Notes: a model not told the origin generated them from the sequence alone. A DNA stretch of 47,443 nt from an uncultured Eubacteriales bacterium (GCA_900546845.1 UREK01000016.1:1-47443), one strand, 5' to 3'; shown: positions 16,685-24,652, counted from the stretch's first letter. Translations and numbers: made by a program.

Positions 16685-17542
16685 TCATCCGTTCCACACC
16701 TCCCCTTGGTTCCAGCCTATGGTCAGCTGTTCCATTTCCATCATCCGGTCATGGGCCTGTTCCACCAGCAGGGCGATGTTGGACTGGATGCTGTCCTGTG
16801 TAGCTTGATAGAGCTTGCGCAGGCATCTGGGCGTGGCCCTTGCCTCGTCTACCCGGGCGTCTCGGCATAGGCTCTGGATCGCCTTGGTCACGTTGCTGCG
16901 GTAGATCAGGGCTCCATTTCTTGTGACAAATACCGGTCCAGACAAAATTCCCTGCCGCCGTGCATAGTCCAGCAGCTCCTCCCGCAGGCATTCCGGGAAG
17001 CGCAGCAGGGAGTTGGGAAGCATGATCTTCCCTTCCGTTATTGCCTCCACCGTCACACGGGGCAGATCCTGTAGGAGCAGGCCGGTGGAGCCGAAAGTTT
17101 TGACGAGCAAATATTCCCGTTCCTTGCCAAGTATCCGGGCCGTAGAGAGTAGGCGGAGGTATTCATTCCGTGTCAGCTCCGGCTGGACGCCATACTCCCA
17201 GTTCAACAGCTTTTCAATTTGCAGCTCCCTGTGCCCGCAATAGAGCACCAGCCCATTGGCGGCGGAGGTACAAGTATTGATGGTGCTGTTGGAGTACCCC
17301 CTTTCCATCAGCTCCTCCCGCCATTCCTCCAGCGTCCCGGCCTGGATGAGCTTATCGCCGGGCAGATATTGATAAAGCTGGTTCAGCTTCAAGCGGTAGG
17401 CTTTCAGCGTTTCCGCTGCGCAGCCGGATCGTCCGAGCGCGGCAAGGTACTCTTCAATCAGCTCAGGGGTCAGCATAACGCGGCTCGCTGCCTGAGCACG
17501 GGGCCGATCCTTTGCGCGCTGTGCCGCCGTATAGCTTCTCAT
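16685..17542 (-). CDS. Degenerate tyrosine recombinase homologue
   Basis: This 285-residue protein shows the tyrosine recombinase layout: a SAM-like core-binding domain (about 25-110, LIEEYLAALGRSGCAAETLK) and a catalytic-fold domain (about 120-265). It parallels the neighbouring intact recombinase, but active-site positions are lost. The first Arg is Leu156 in STGLLLQDL, the HxxR His is Arg239 in TPRCLRKLY, and the nucleophile Tyr is absent (about Leu273). Arg242 and His264 remain. It likely binds DNA without cutting it, perhaps regulating the switch; this is inferred. AAAGGGGG precedes the ATG. Its start lies 20 bp from the left 18-bp inverted repeat. Confidence 0.85.
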   Translation of the reverse strand: MRSYTAAQRAKDRPRAQAASRVMLTPELIEEYLAALGRSGCAAETLKAYRLKLNQLYQYLPGDKLIQAGTLEEWREELMERGYSNSTINTCTSAANGLVLYCGHRELQIEKLLNWEYGVQPELTRNEYLRLLSTARILGKEREYLLVKTFGSTGLLLQDLPRVTVEAITEGKIMLPNSLLRFPECLREELLDYARRQGILSGPVFVTRNGALIYRSNVTKAIQSLCRDARVDEARATPRCLRKLYQATQDSIQSNIALLVEQAHDRMMEMEQLTIGWNQGEVWNG

Positions 17543-17562
17543 GGGAATCCGCCCCCTTTATC

Positions 17563-17580
17563 ACAAATTCTACATTTTGT
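17563..17580 (+). repeat. Left 18-bp inverted repeat of the switch
   Basis: ACAAATTCTACATTTTGT; a perfect inverted match to 17814-17831. The bases immediately outside and inside differ, so the homology is exactly 18 bp. Confidence 0.95.
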
Positions 17581-17622
17581 TTTGTTCCGGGCAGCGCGGC
17601 GGCCTGCTCCGGCGGAAAAAGC

Positions 17623-17668
17623 CTAAAAAGAAACGCCTGCTTTCCAAAACAAAATGGCAAACAGGCGT
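17623..17668 (-). terminator. Terminator-like hairpin inside the invertible segment
   Basis: On the minus strand ACGCCTG (17668-17662) pairs with CAGGCGT (17639-17633) across a 22-nt loop and is followed by TTTCTTTTT-like sequence. As read it would stop leftward transcription coming from the intact recombinase gene before it reaches the degenerate one. The long loop lowers certainty. Confidence 0.5.
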
Positions 17669-17738
17669 AAAAAGGGAGGGGCGCAAAAAATCAGTTTCTG
17701 CGGCCTGGGTTTTTGCACCCAAAAGGCCAGGAAGCGCC

Positions 17739-17767
17739 TTGCGTTTCAATGGGGAACATGGTATAAT
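17739..17767 (+). promoter_or_regulatory. Sigma-A promoter inside the invertible segment
   Basis: TTGCGT (17739-17744), a 17-bp spacer and TATAAT (17762-17767). In this orientation it would transcribe across the right repeat and antisense to the intact recombinase. Inverted, it would transcribe the degenerate recombinase and possibly the surface-protein gene. Confidence 0.8.
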
Positions 17768-17813
17768 TTTTTAATCTGTAGCCGACAGAGCTGGTCCCTC
17801 TAAGGTCCCATGG

Positions 17814-17831
17814 ACAAAATGTAGAATTTGT
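17814..17831 (-). repeat. Right 18-bp inverted repeat of the switch
   Basis: ACAAAATGTAGAATTTGT on the plus strand, the exact reverse complement of 17563-17580. It abuts the TAG stop of the intact recombinase gene (17835-17833). Confidence 0.95.
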
Positions 17832-17832
17832 C

Positions 17833-18675
17833 CTAAGACACAAGGCCTAGGCGGTCAATCTGCCGGGTCTGCTCCGCTCCGGTGCCGATAAGGTAGATGC
17901 GGGTGGTTTCGATGCTGGAATGGCCCAGCACATCGGCCAGCCGCGCGATGTCCTTGCACGCCCGGTAAAAGGTCCGGGCAAACAGATGGCGCAGGTTGTG
18001 GGGATAGACCTTTTCGGGCGCAACGCCCGCCGCCTTGCACAGCCCTTTCATCTCCGCCCATATCTGCCGTCTGGATAACGGCTTTCCGCTTCTGGTGAGG
18101 AATATCTGACCGGAAGTTATTTTTTGCCTTTTTGCGTACTTCAAGAGCTTGCCGCACAGTTTCCCCGGCATCAGGATTACCCGTATTTTTCCCTTTAGGG
18201 CGATCTCCGCCCGGCCTCGCTTGGTGGCCTCCACGGTGAGATAGCGAACCTCGCTCACCCGCACCCCGGTGGCGCAGATGGCCTCCATCATCAGGGCAAG
18301 ACGCGCCCGCCCGGAAGCTCTGGCCGTGGAGACCAGCAGGTTGTATTCCTCCCGGGACAGTTCCCTAGACTGATCCCGGAACAGCTGGCGCTGTATCTTC
18401 AGGAATTTCATCCGGATATCCCAGCCTAAAAAGCGGAACAAGCCGTTGACAGCAGCCAGCATGGAGTTGACGGTGACGGGCTTGTGCCCGGTAGCAAGCA
18501 GATGCTTCTTCCATTCCACCGCAAGCTCCTTTGTCACCAACCGCTCCTCCGCCCAGCGGGCAAAGGCATTCACATCCCGCAGATATTTTTCTATGGTGCC
18601 GGGAGCGTGTTCCTCGGAGCGCAGATGGCGGCCATAGGCCGTGATCTGTTCCTGTGTTAATTTGCAGTTTTCCAT
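17833..18675 (-). CDS. Tyrosine site-specific recombinase, intact active site
   Basis: This 280-residue recombinase has an N-terminal SAM-like core-binding domain (about 5-90) and a complete catalytic domain. It carries Arg139 in ATGVRVSEV, a beta-hairpin Lys near 161-163, His226 and Arg229 in PHNLRHLFA, His252 in VLGHSS, and the nucleophile Tyr261 in TTRIYL. Such enzymes cut and rejoin short inverted core sites; the adjacent 18-bp repeats are the obvious substrate. GGAGG lies 7 nt before the ATG but inside a hairpin. In the present orientation the invertible promoter points into its antisense strand. Confidence 0.95.
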   Translation of the reverse strand: MENCKLTQEQITAYGRHLRSEEHAPGTIEKYLRDVNAFARWAEERLVTKELAVEWKKHLLATGHKPVTVNSMLAAVNGLFRFLGWDIRMKFLKIQRQLFRDQSRELSREEYNLLVSTARASGRARLALMMEAICATGVRVSEVRYLTVEATKRGRAEIALKGKIRVILMPGKLCGKLLKYAKRQKITSGQIFLTRSGKPLSRRQIWAEMKGLCKAAGVAPEKVYPHNLRHLFARTFYRACKDIARLADVLGHSSIETTRIYLIGTGAEQTRQIDRLGLVS

Positions 18676-18682
18676 AAGACGT

Positions 18683-18724
18683 CCTCCAATCGCGGTAATG
18701 ACAGTATTTTACCTGAATTGGAGG
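18683..18724 (-). promoter_or_regulatory. Leader hairpin masking the recombinase ribosome-binding site
   Basis: In the recombinase mRNA, CCTCCAAT (18724-18717) pairs with ATTGGAGG (18690-18683), which contains the Shine-Dalgarno. A nested GGTAA/TTACC stem (18713-18709 with 18698-18694) closes a 10-nt loop. Upstream, CCGCCTA/TAGGCGG (18725-18743) forms another hairpin. Translation may be held low or controlled. Confidence 0.6.
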
Positions 18725-18876
18725 CCGCCTATGGTTTAGGCGGAAAAATTATCCATACATCCGTGCGATCCCGGCCAAATTTTAAGTGAAGCCCAACGGC
18801 TTCAGCACGCATGTATCGTCCAAAGCTGCGGAAAAACGCAGGTTTTCATCCTGCTACCAAGCCTTGGAGCAAACAA

Positions 18877-19003
18877 CAGATCCCCCGGCAAAGCCGGGGG
18901 ATCACAGGCTGTCGATAAAGCGGCGTTTTCCGCTTTGGGGAAGCCGAGAGCTTGCGGCCCTTGACGATCCGCGCAGGCGCGGATCTTTGGGCCACTTTTT
19001 CCT
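18877..19003 (+). repeat. Palindrome plus partial dispersed repeat R4
   Basis: GATCCCCCGGC-AAA-GCCGGGGGATC (about 18877-18901) is followed by GGCTGTCGATAAAGCGG with its own AAAGCGG/CCGCTTT hairpin. Then come TTGCGGCCCTTGAC and a GATCCGCGC/GCGCGGATC hairpin, ending CCACTTTTTCC. It parallels R1 and R3 but lacks their middle. No gene is seen in 18676-19003. Confidence 0.6.
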
Positions 19004-20329
19004 TTATCTTCCGGATTCTTCCGCAGTTCCGTTTTCCGCAAAAGCCTGAAAGCAGGGCCATCTAAGCGCCAGAAACGAGACCGCTATGCCTGCGACGCCT
19101 GTGCAGAGGTACATCAGCGCCACGCCGGAGCCAGCCCCGCTGCCAACCAACCCAGAGAATACGCCTTGCAGCGTTCCCGTTCCTTGCATGAACGGTTCAA
19201 ACACATGGTCTGCCAGCACGCCGCCTAATAGCATGCCAAGCGGGATCGTGCAGTATTGAATGCTGTCCCGCGTGGCAAATACGCGCCCCTGCATGGAAAC
19301 CGGTACCCGGATGCGCATGAGCGCCGTCAGATTTGCATTGAGAAACGGCAGCAGGAAATTTCCCAGGAACGCCCCGGCGCCCCATACGGGCAGGCTTTGC
19401 GAAAGCGCCCAGGGAATGTTGCAGAACAGGAAGGAAAGCCCGCAGGAAAGCAGAATCACAGGCATGCGTTTCTTAGGCGCACGAAGCAGCGTGACAGCTG
19501 CGCCCCCCGCAAGCGCGCCTGCTCCGACACAGGCGGATACTACGCCAAGCGCCGTTTCATTCCCACCGGTGCGGAAAAGGATCAGCGCGGGCAGCAGCTC
19601 TGTCCCGGTCAAATACGCGAAGAAGTTAATTGCGGTAAAGAACAGAATAACGCTTAGAATATCTCGATTCTTTTTCAAAAACCGCAGGCCGTTGCGGCAG
19701 CTCCGAAAAATCCCCTCCCTGGCTTCCTCTGTCCAGCTGTGGCTTTGCGGCAGGCGGATAAAAAGCAGTAGCACAAAAAACGCTATGGCAAACGTAAGAA
19801 GATCGACTGTCAGCACAGTGCCGAGCCCGCCAAACGCCATTGCAACCGTTGCGAGCGCCGGCGCTAGAATTGTGACAAATGCGTTTGACAGCGCCTGCAT
19901 CCCGCCAACCCGGTTATATTGCTCCCGCGGCGCAAGCAGGCTCACTGCCACATAGGACGCTGGCTTCTGGAAGGCGTTCATGCAGCTGATGAAAAAGTTC
20001 ACCGCGTAAAGATGCCATACTTCCAGCCTTCCGTTTGCATACAGCAGGAATATCGTCGCCGTACCCAGCGCGGCGATAAAATCGGCGGTGAGCATGATGC
20101 GCTTCTTATCCCAGCGATCGGCCACGGCGCCTGCAAAAAAGCAGAGCAACGTGGACGGGAGATATGTGAAAACCGAAAGCAGCGCCATGCTGCTTGCCGT
20201 GTTTTTTTCGCCATATACCCAAAGGATGAGCGCATAGCTTGTCATGGCGCTTCCGAGTGTGGAAACCGCCTGGCTTGCCCACAGGATGGTGAACTGCCGC
20301 ATACCGGCAGCTCTTTTTATCTGTTTCAT
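19004..20329 (-). CDS. Major facilitator superfamily transporter (DHA3/MefA-like)
   Basis: This 441-residue membrane protein has about 12 hydrophobic segments in two halves. It carries the MFS loop 2-3 motif GAVADRWDKKRIML (about residues 67-80) and a related LGGVLADHVFEP loop in the C-terminal half. N-terminal FTILWASQAVSTLGSAMTSY is typical of macrolide-efflux-like permeases. Substrate is unknown; drug efflux is a family-level guess. It is a single gene. The C-terminal tail is charged and overlaps the R4-containing gap. Confidence 0.88.
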   Translation of the reverse strand: MKQIKRAAGMRQFTILWASQAVSTLGSAMTSYALILWVYGEKNTASSMALLSVFTYLPSTLLCFFAGAVADRWDKKRIMLTADFIAALGTATIFLLYANGRLEVWHLYAVNFFISCMNAFQKPASYVAVSLLAPREQYNRVGGMQALSNAFVTILAPALATVAMAFGGLGTVLTVDLLTFAIAFFVLLLFIRLPQSHSWTEEAREGIFRSCRNGLRFLKKNRDILSVILFFTAINFFAYLTGTELLPALILFRTGGNETALGVVSACVGAGALAGGAAVTLLRAPKKRMPVILLSCGLSFLFCNIPWALSQSLPVWGAGAFLGNFLLPFLNANLTALMRIRVPVSMQGRVFATRDSIQYCTIPLGMLLGGVLADHVFEPFMQGTGTLQGVFSGLVGSGAGSGVALMYLCTGVAGIAVSFLALRWPCFQAFAENGTAEESGR

Positions 20330-20510
20330 AAGCTTTGCTCCTTCAGTTAAAATTATCTGTTTTCCGGTGCAAAGCCTATTACGAGACGGCAGTTTCTTCT
20401 ACCGCTCCACGCAGGTGCCGCCTCGTATCAGGCTCTGCATGGAGCAAATGCAATGGCCAACAGCATGCCCGCTCCCCCTTTTCCTGGCATAAACGCCAAT
20501 GTATTTTGCC

Positions 20511-23500
20511 TTACCCCAGTTTCACATAATCCGTGACGGCAAAGCCAAAGGTTCCGTTATGGCTCAGGAAACACCAGCCGTCAAAGATCATGTAGACCGT
20601 AACGGCCGCCTTGTTCGGCAGCAGGCGGATAACCTCATTCTTTGTGCTCATGCCCTGCCGGAGGTTGACCTCCGCTGTGGTCACCGTGGAAAGTGGGGCG
20701 ACCGTGCCGCTCACGCGCGCGATGCCTGCTGAGCCGGAACTTTCTACCCTGACATAAGCCTTGTAAACGAAGCCCGCGCGGCCGTTGTAAATGGCGTAAT
20801 ACCAATCCCCCGTTTCACCCAAGAGCTGCAGCTTCTCGCCTTGTTTAAGCGTTGCAAGCACGCTGCCCGCCGAGGTGGAGGGCTTGTCGCGGAAGTTGAG
20901 CTTGCCTGTTGCTGCGCCCACCGCGAGCTGCACCCCCTCGCCGGAAGCCGCTGTGCCGCCGGAGGGCTCCGAACCGCCGCCTTCCGGCGTAACGCTGCCC
21001 GCGCTGGAACCGCCGTTCTGGGCGATCACCTTCACATACTTCGCGTAAATATATCCATGTGTGCCGTTGTATTCCACCTCGTACCAGCCGTCCGCAAGCG
21101 AATACAGCGTAACCGTTTCCCCGCTCCGGATCTGCCCGATCTTTTTTGAGGATGAGGACGCTTTCTCCCGGAAGTTCACCTTCGCTGTGGTCTGCCCGAA
21201 GCCGAGAACGTCCGGCACAGTCAACTCCGGCATTTGCCCTCCGCCGTTATTCCCGGTTACTGGGATCGCCGCCGTCACATTTATGTATTTCGAGCTGACA
21301 TAGCCTGTCTCATCGCCGATTGATACCTGATACCAACCTTCCTTAAGCGCGTGCAGCGCCAGCTCCACGCCCTTCTTCAGCGTGCCCATCGAGTCATAGG
21401 AAGTGCCCGGCCCCTTGCGGAAGTTTACGTTGCCAGTGGTAACGCCCTTGCCCGTTTCCGGCTTGGTTTCCTCAGGCGCAAGCGGCTTCCCGTCGCTGCC
21501 GAGGATGGCCTTCTCCCCCGTCAACGCCACATAGTCCGCATAAATAAACCCAAACTGGCCGTCTACCGCAGCATAATGCCAGCTGCCCGTCCGGCCCAAC
21601 ACATAAACGTTCGTATTTTTCTCCAACTGCCGCAGCCGCGCGCTTGCGCTCGATGCGTCCGCGCGGAAGTTCACGCCGCTGCGGGTCACCATACCAACCT
21701 CGGCAGGGTAGGTTGTTTCCGGCGTCGGTGTGGGCGTAGAAATGGCATCTGTTTCCGTAATCTTGACGTACTGCGCGCTCACATAGCCATAAACACCCTC
21801 TATATTCACGTAATACCAGCCGTTTTGCAGCACATAGGCCGTAAGCTCTGTGCCGCGCGCAAGCTTTTTCATGCTGCTGTAGCTCGTCGCAGGCCCCGTC
21901 CTGAAGTTCACGTCCTTCGCCGTGATACGCCCCGTGCCGAGGATGGCGGGTTGTTCCAGCGTTGGCGCGGGAGAAGGCGTAGGCGTTGGCGTCACGCCCG
22001 GCGATACGGTAGGCATTGCCGGGCCAACCGGCGTAAAGTCAACATAGCTTGCGCTGATGTAACCGTCGTATCCATCCACAACAGAGCGGTACCAGCTCCC
22101 CGATTTGCCGTAAATCGGGATCTCAATGCCCTTGACGAGCTTGCCATAGCTCTCGTAGTCCGTTCCGGGGCCTTTGCGGAAGTTCACATTGCCTGTGATG
22201 ACGCCATAGCCCATGAGCGTGAGCCCATCCGGAACCGCAGAGGGATCCGCCGCCGCACCCGGCTTTACGGGGTTCATTGGCGCCGAAACCGAGATCGCAG
22301 AAAAGTCTGCGCCCGGATAATAGAAGCGCAAAATGTCGCGGTAACTCCAGCCCTCCTGCGCGCGCTGCTGCGCGCCGCGCTGGCTCATGCCCACGCCGTG
22401 CCCCCAGCGGGCGTGGCAGATGACATAGCAGCCGGAGGAAGCGTCGTATTCCCCCCAATAGGTACGCAGCGTCGCATCTGTGAACACGCCATAGGACAAA
22501 AGGTCGGCAACGTTGAAATCAAGCTCAATATCGTCGTAGAGGAAGCCGTTTGCGATGACCCCAAGCTTGATCTTCATGCGCGTCATGTTGCGTGTCACGC
22601 CGCTGTGGCGCGGTGAATAGAGCTCCGCAGATTTGATGAGTTCCAGCCCCGTCGGCATGACTCCAATCACAGCTCCAGCCTTTGCAAGGAGCATGTCATA
22701 AAACGGGCGGCTGATCGAGCCTGCCAAATTGATCGGGATCTTGAGTTTTTCGATCGGGCTCATCGTATTCTTCAGGTCGTATTCATCCAGGCTGATGGCA
22801 TAGCCCGCGTTCGTCCCCCTGCTGGCACCCCAGGCATAGGTAACAAGGTTGGTCTCCCCGCCGTTGCTCGCGGCGTAATACGTGCAGAGCATGGAGCCGT
22901 TCACGGTCAGGATCTCGCTGAGCGTTTCGTCCACCGCGCGGATGACGTTCGCGTTGGAAGCCGTATACCCCTTGTAGACCTGGTCGGACGAAGTATCGCC
23001 GATATAATATTCCGCGTTCCCGGTTTTCATGCAGGTGAGCACATAGCACTTCGCGGCAATCGCCTGTGCCTTAAGCGCCTCGATCGGGAAGGTGTTGCTC
23101 ATTTCATGGCCGACGACGCCGTAAAGATAATGCGCGAGCGGCACGACGTTGACTACCTGCAAATACCCGTTTCCGAGTACGCGCACGTTAAAGTGGCCCA
23201 AATAAGAACGCGAATTGAAGTACAGATACCCGGCGGAGGGCATCATCTCCACGCGCATGATCGAAAGCGATGCCCCGGTATACAGTTCGCCTGCGCTTGA
23301 ATGCGAGGCGGTAAGCGTTCCATCCAGGTTCGCGCGCAGCGTCAGCGTGCCGCCCTTGAAGGCGGCTCCGTTTTCATTGATGAAGTATTCCCCCCGCACG
23401 CTCATGGAAATGACCGTTGCGTTGTTGGTGGTAAGCTTGACCTTGATGGTACTGTAGTCTGTTGCTGCGGACGCTTCCGGGGCCGGCAGCGCCACAAGGG

Positions 23501-23546
23501 CCGCAGCAACGGCAAGCGTCAGGAAAAACGCAGTAATCCGTTTCAT
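20511..23546 (-). CDS. Secreted SpoIID/LytB-domain protein with seven SH3b repeats
   Basis: This 1011-residue protein has a signal peptide (1-27, ending APEASAA) and a SpoIID-type domain (about 95-420). The domain shows GVVGHEMSNTFPIEALKAQA, YYAASNGG and HGVGMSQRGAQQRAQEGWSY. SpoIID proteins are peptidoglycan lytic transglycosylases. Seven bacterial SH3 repeats follow, each opening NFR or NLR (for example VNFRKGPGTDYES) and ending YxSxxYV-like. Pro/Thr-rich linkers join the first ones. It is far longer than SpoIID (about 340 residues) and was probably recruited for general wall remodelling. A weak promoter (TTCATG, 17 bp, TATTAT) lies about 60-90 bp upstream. Confidence 0.92.
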   Translation of the reverse strand: MKRITAFFLTLAVAAALVALPAPEASAATDYSTIKVKLTTNNATVISMSVRGEYFINENGAAFKGGTLTLRANLDGTLTASHSSAGELYTGASLSIMRVEMMPSAGYLYFNSRSYLGHFNVRVLGNGYLQVVNVVPLAHYLYGVVGHEMSNTFPIEALKAQAIAAKCYVLTCMKTGNAEYYIGDTSSDQVYKGYTASNANVIRAVDETLSEILTVNGSMLCTYYAASNGGETNLVTYAWGASRGTNAGYAISLDEYDLKNTMSPIEKLKIPINLAGSISRPFYDMLLAKAGAVIGVMPTGLELIKSAELYSPRHSGVTRNMTRMKIKLGVIANGFLYDDIELDFNVADLLSYGVFTDATLRTYWGEYDASSGCYVICHARWGHGVGMSQRGAQQRAQEGWSYRDILRFYYPGADFSAISVSAPMNPVKPGAAADPSAVPDGLTLMGYGVITGNVNFRKGPGTDYESYGKLVKGIEIPIYGKSGSWYRSVVDGYDGYISASYVDFTPVGPAMPTVSPGVTPTPTPSPAPTLEQPAILGTGRITAKDVNFRTGPATSYSSMKKLARGTELTAYVLQNGWYYVNIEGVYGYVSAQYVKITETDAISTPTPTPETTYPAEVGMVTRSGVNFRADASSASARLRQLEKNTNVYVLGRTGSWHYAAVDGQFGFIYADYVALTGEKAILGSDGKPLAPEETKPETGKGVTTGNVNFRKGPGTSYDSMGTLKKGVELALHALKEGWYQVSIGDETGYVSSKYINVTAAIPVTGNNGGGQMPELTVPDVLGFGQTTAKVNFREKASSSSKKIGQIRSGETVTLYSLADGWYEVEYNGTHGYIYAKYVKVIAQNGGSSAGSVTPEGGGSEPSGGTAASGEGVQLAVGAATGKLNFRDKPSTSAGSVLATLKQGEKLQLLGETGDWYYAIYNGRAGFVYKAYVRVESSGSAGIARVSGTVAPLSTVTTAEVNLRQGMSTKNEVIRLLPNKAAVTVYMIFDGWCFLSHNGTFGFAVTDYVKLG

Positions 23547-24047
23547 AAGAAATCCTCGCCAAAATCGGATTGCTCAGCTGTGCGCATGCACAGGCTGCAG
23601 CAAGATATATTATCTATAATACTACATACTAATTTTAGCATGAACGCCAGGATTTGTGTAGAAATTCCGCATTTCTTTTTAAATTATTCATTAATTTGGG
23701 ATTATATCCCAATAAATCTCCCTCCCGCGGGCCGAAAGAACGGATATAATCGGGTACCGGCAAATCGAAAAATGCCGTTTTCAAAACCAAGAGCTGCAGC
23801 ATTCGGCAATCCAGGGCGGACTTTTTCGGCACGCACATACTGCGCTGCGCCTGCGTCAGGCCCGCCGGCATGGCTGAGCCGCCGGGCTGCAATGGCTGTA
23901 TGCGCTTTCACAGAGCATTTTTCTGCTGGTGCACAACAATTTTCCTTGACAACCGCTCAAAGACGCTTATCTTTATTAAGTAAGAAGTATTCTTATGCTA
24001 GGCGCAAGCCATAATTCCTACTAAAGTTTGAAAGGAGAGTCACCCCC
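23547..24047. other. Divergent intergenic region with degraded repeat R5
   Basis: No convincing gene lies in these 501 bp. The segment 23781-23833 resembles the 3' end of R1/R3 (AAGAGCTGCAGC, then GGCAATCC and GGACTTTTTCGGCA). The right end holds the rubrerythrin promoter. Confidence 0.5.
23946..23995 (+). promoter_or_regulatory. Rubrerythrin promoter and possible PerR/Fur-like operator
   Basis: TTGACA (23946-23951), a 16-bp spacer and TATCTT (23968-23973). Just downstream TAAGAA-GTA-TTCTTA (23981-23995) is a 15-bp palindrome of the 7-1-7 shape bound by Fur-family repressors. Its sequence differs from the PerR consensus, so the regulator is a guess. Confidence 0.5.
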
Positions 24048-24590
24048 ATGAAAGAACTCAAAGGAACCAAGACCGAAGCCAACCTCCAGACCGCATTTGC
24101 CGGCGAATCCCAAGCAGCCACAAAGTATGGCTATTATGCTTCCGCCGCGAAAAAGGACGGCTTCAATCAGATCTCTTCGATTTTCGAGGAAACCGCAGGC
24201 AACGAGAAGGAACACGCTAAGCTCTGGTTTAAGCTGCTCCATGGCGGCAAGGTGCCCGGCACGGCCGATAACCTCGCGGACGCCGCAACCGGCGAAAACG
24301 ATGAGTGGACGGACATGTACGACCAGTTCGCTAGAGAAGCGCGCGAGGAAGGCTTTGAGGACATTGCCCGCCTGTTCGAGGGCGTAGGCAGGATTGAAAA
24401 AGAGCATGAAGAACGCTACCGCAAGCTGCTCGCCAACATCAACGAAGGCAAGGTTTTCTCCCGCGGCGGCGTCTGCGTTTGGAAGTGCCTCAACTGCGGC
24501 CATATCCACGTTGGCGAGGCCGCGCCCGAAGTATGCCCGGTCTGTGCGCATCCAAAGGCCTATTTTGAACTGCGCGCGGAAAACTATTAA
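24048..24590 (+). CDS. rbr: Rubrerythrin
   Basis: This 180-residue protein has a four-helix di-iron domain with ligands in AFAGESQAATKYGYYA, EETAGNEKEHAKLW and GRIEKEHEERY. A C-terminal rubredoxin-like Fe-Cys4 site follows: WKCLNCGHIHVGEAAPEVC, then PVC. It reduces hydrogen peroxide in the cytoplasm of anaerobes using electrons from NAD(P)H via rubredoxin partners. GAAAGGAG precedes the ATG. It is a single gene with its own promoter and terminator. Confidence 0.97.
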   Translation: MKELKGTKTEANLQTAFAGESQAATKYGYYASAAKKDGFNQISSIFEETAGNEKEHAKLWFKLLHGGKVPGTADNLADAATGENDEWTDMYDQFAREAREEGFEDIARLFEGVGRIEKEHEERYRKLLANINEGKVFSRGGVCVWKCLNCGHIHVGEAAPEVCPVCAHPKAYFELRAENY

Positions 24591-24652
24591 TCATAAGCCA
24601 TAAGAGAGCCGGTCTGCATGCTGCTTCGCAGGCATGTACAGCATGCGGAAAT

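Larger units (their letters stand above)
17563..17831. promoter_or_regulatory. Candidate invertible promoter segment between 18-bp inverted repeats
   Basis: ACAAATTCTACATTTTGT (17563-17580) recurs as its exact reverse complement at 17814-17831, leaving 233 bp between. Each repeat has ACAAA/TTTGT arms around an 8-bp centre, like a tyrosine recombinase core site. The right repeat starts 1 bp after the intact recombinase's stop codon. The left one ends 20 bp before the degenerate recombinase start, so inversion would spare both genes. Inside are one sigma-A promoter reading right and a leftward terminator-like hairpin. As read, the leftward genes would be off. Confidence 0.85.

Noticed and set aside
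23635..23911. ORFs of 69-85 codons between spoIID and rbr
   Set aside because: No start signals or recognisable sequence; they overlap the degraded repeat R5.
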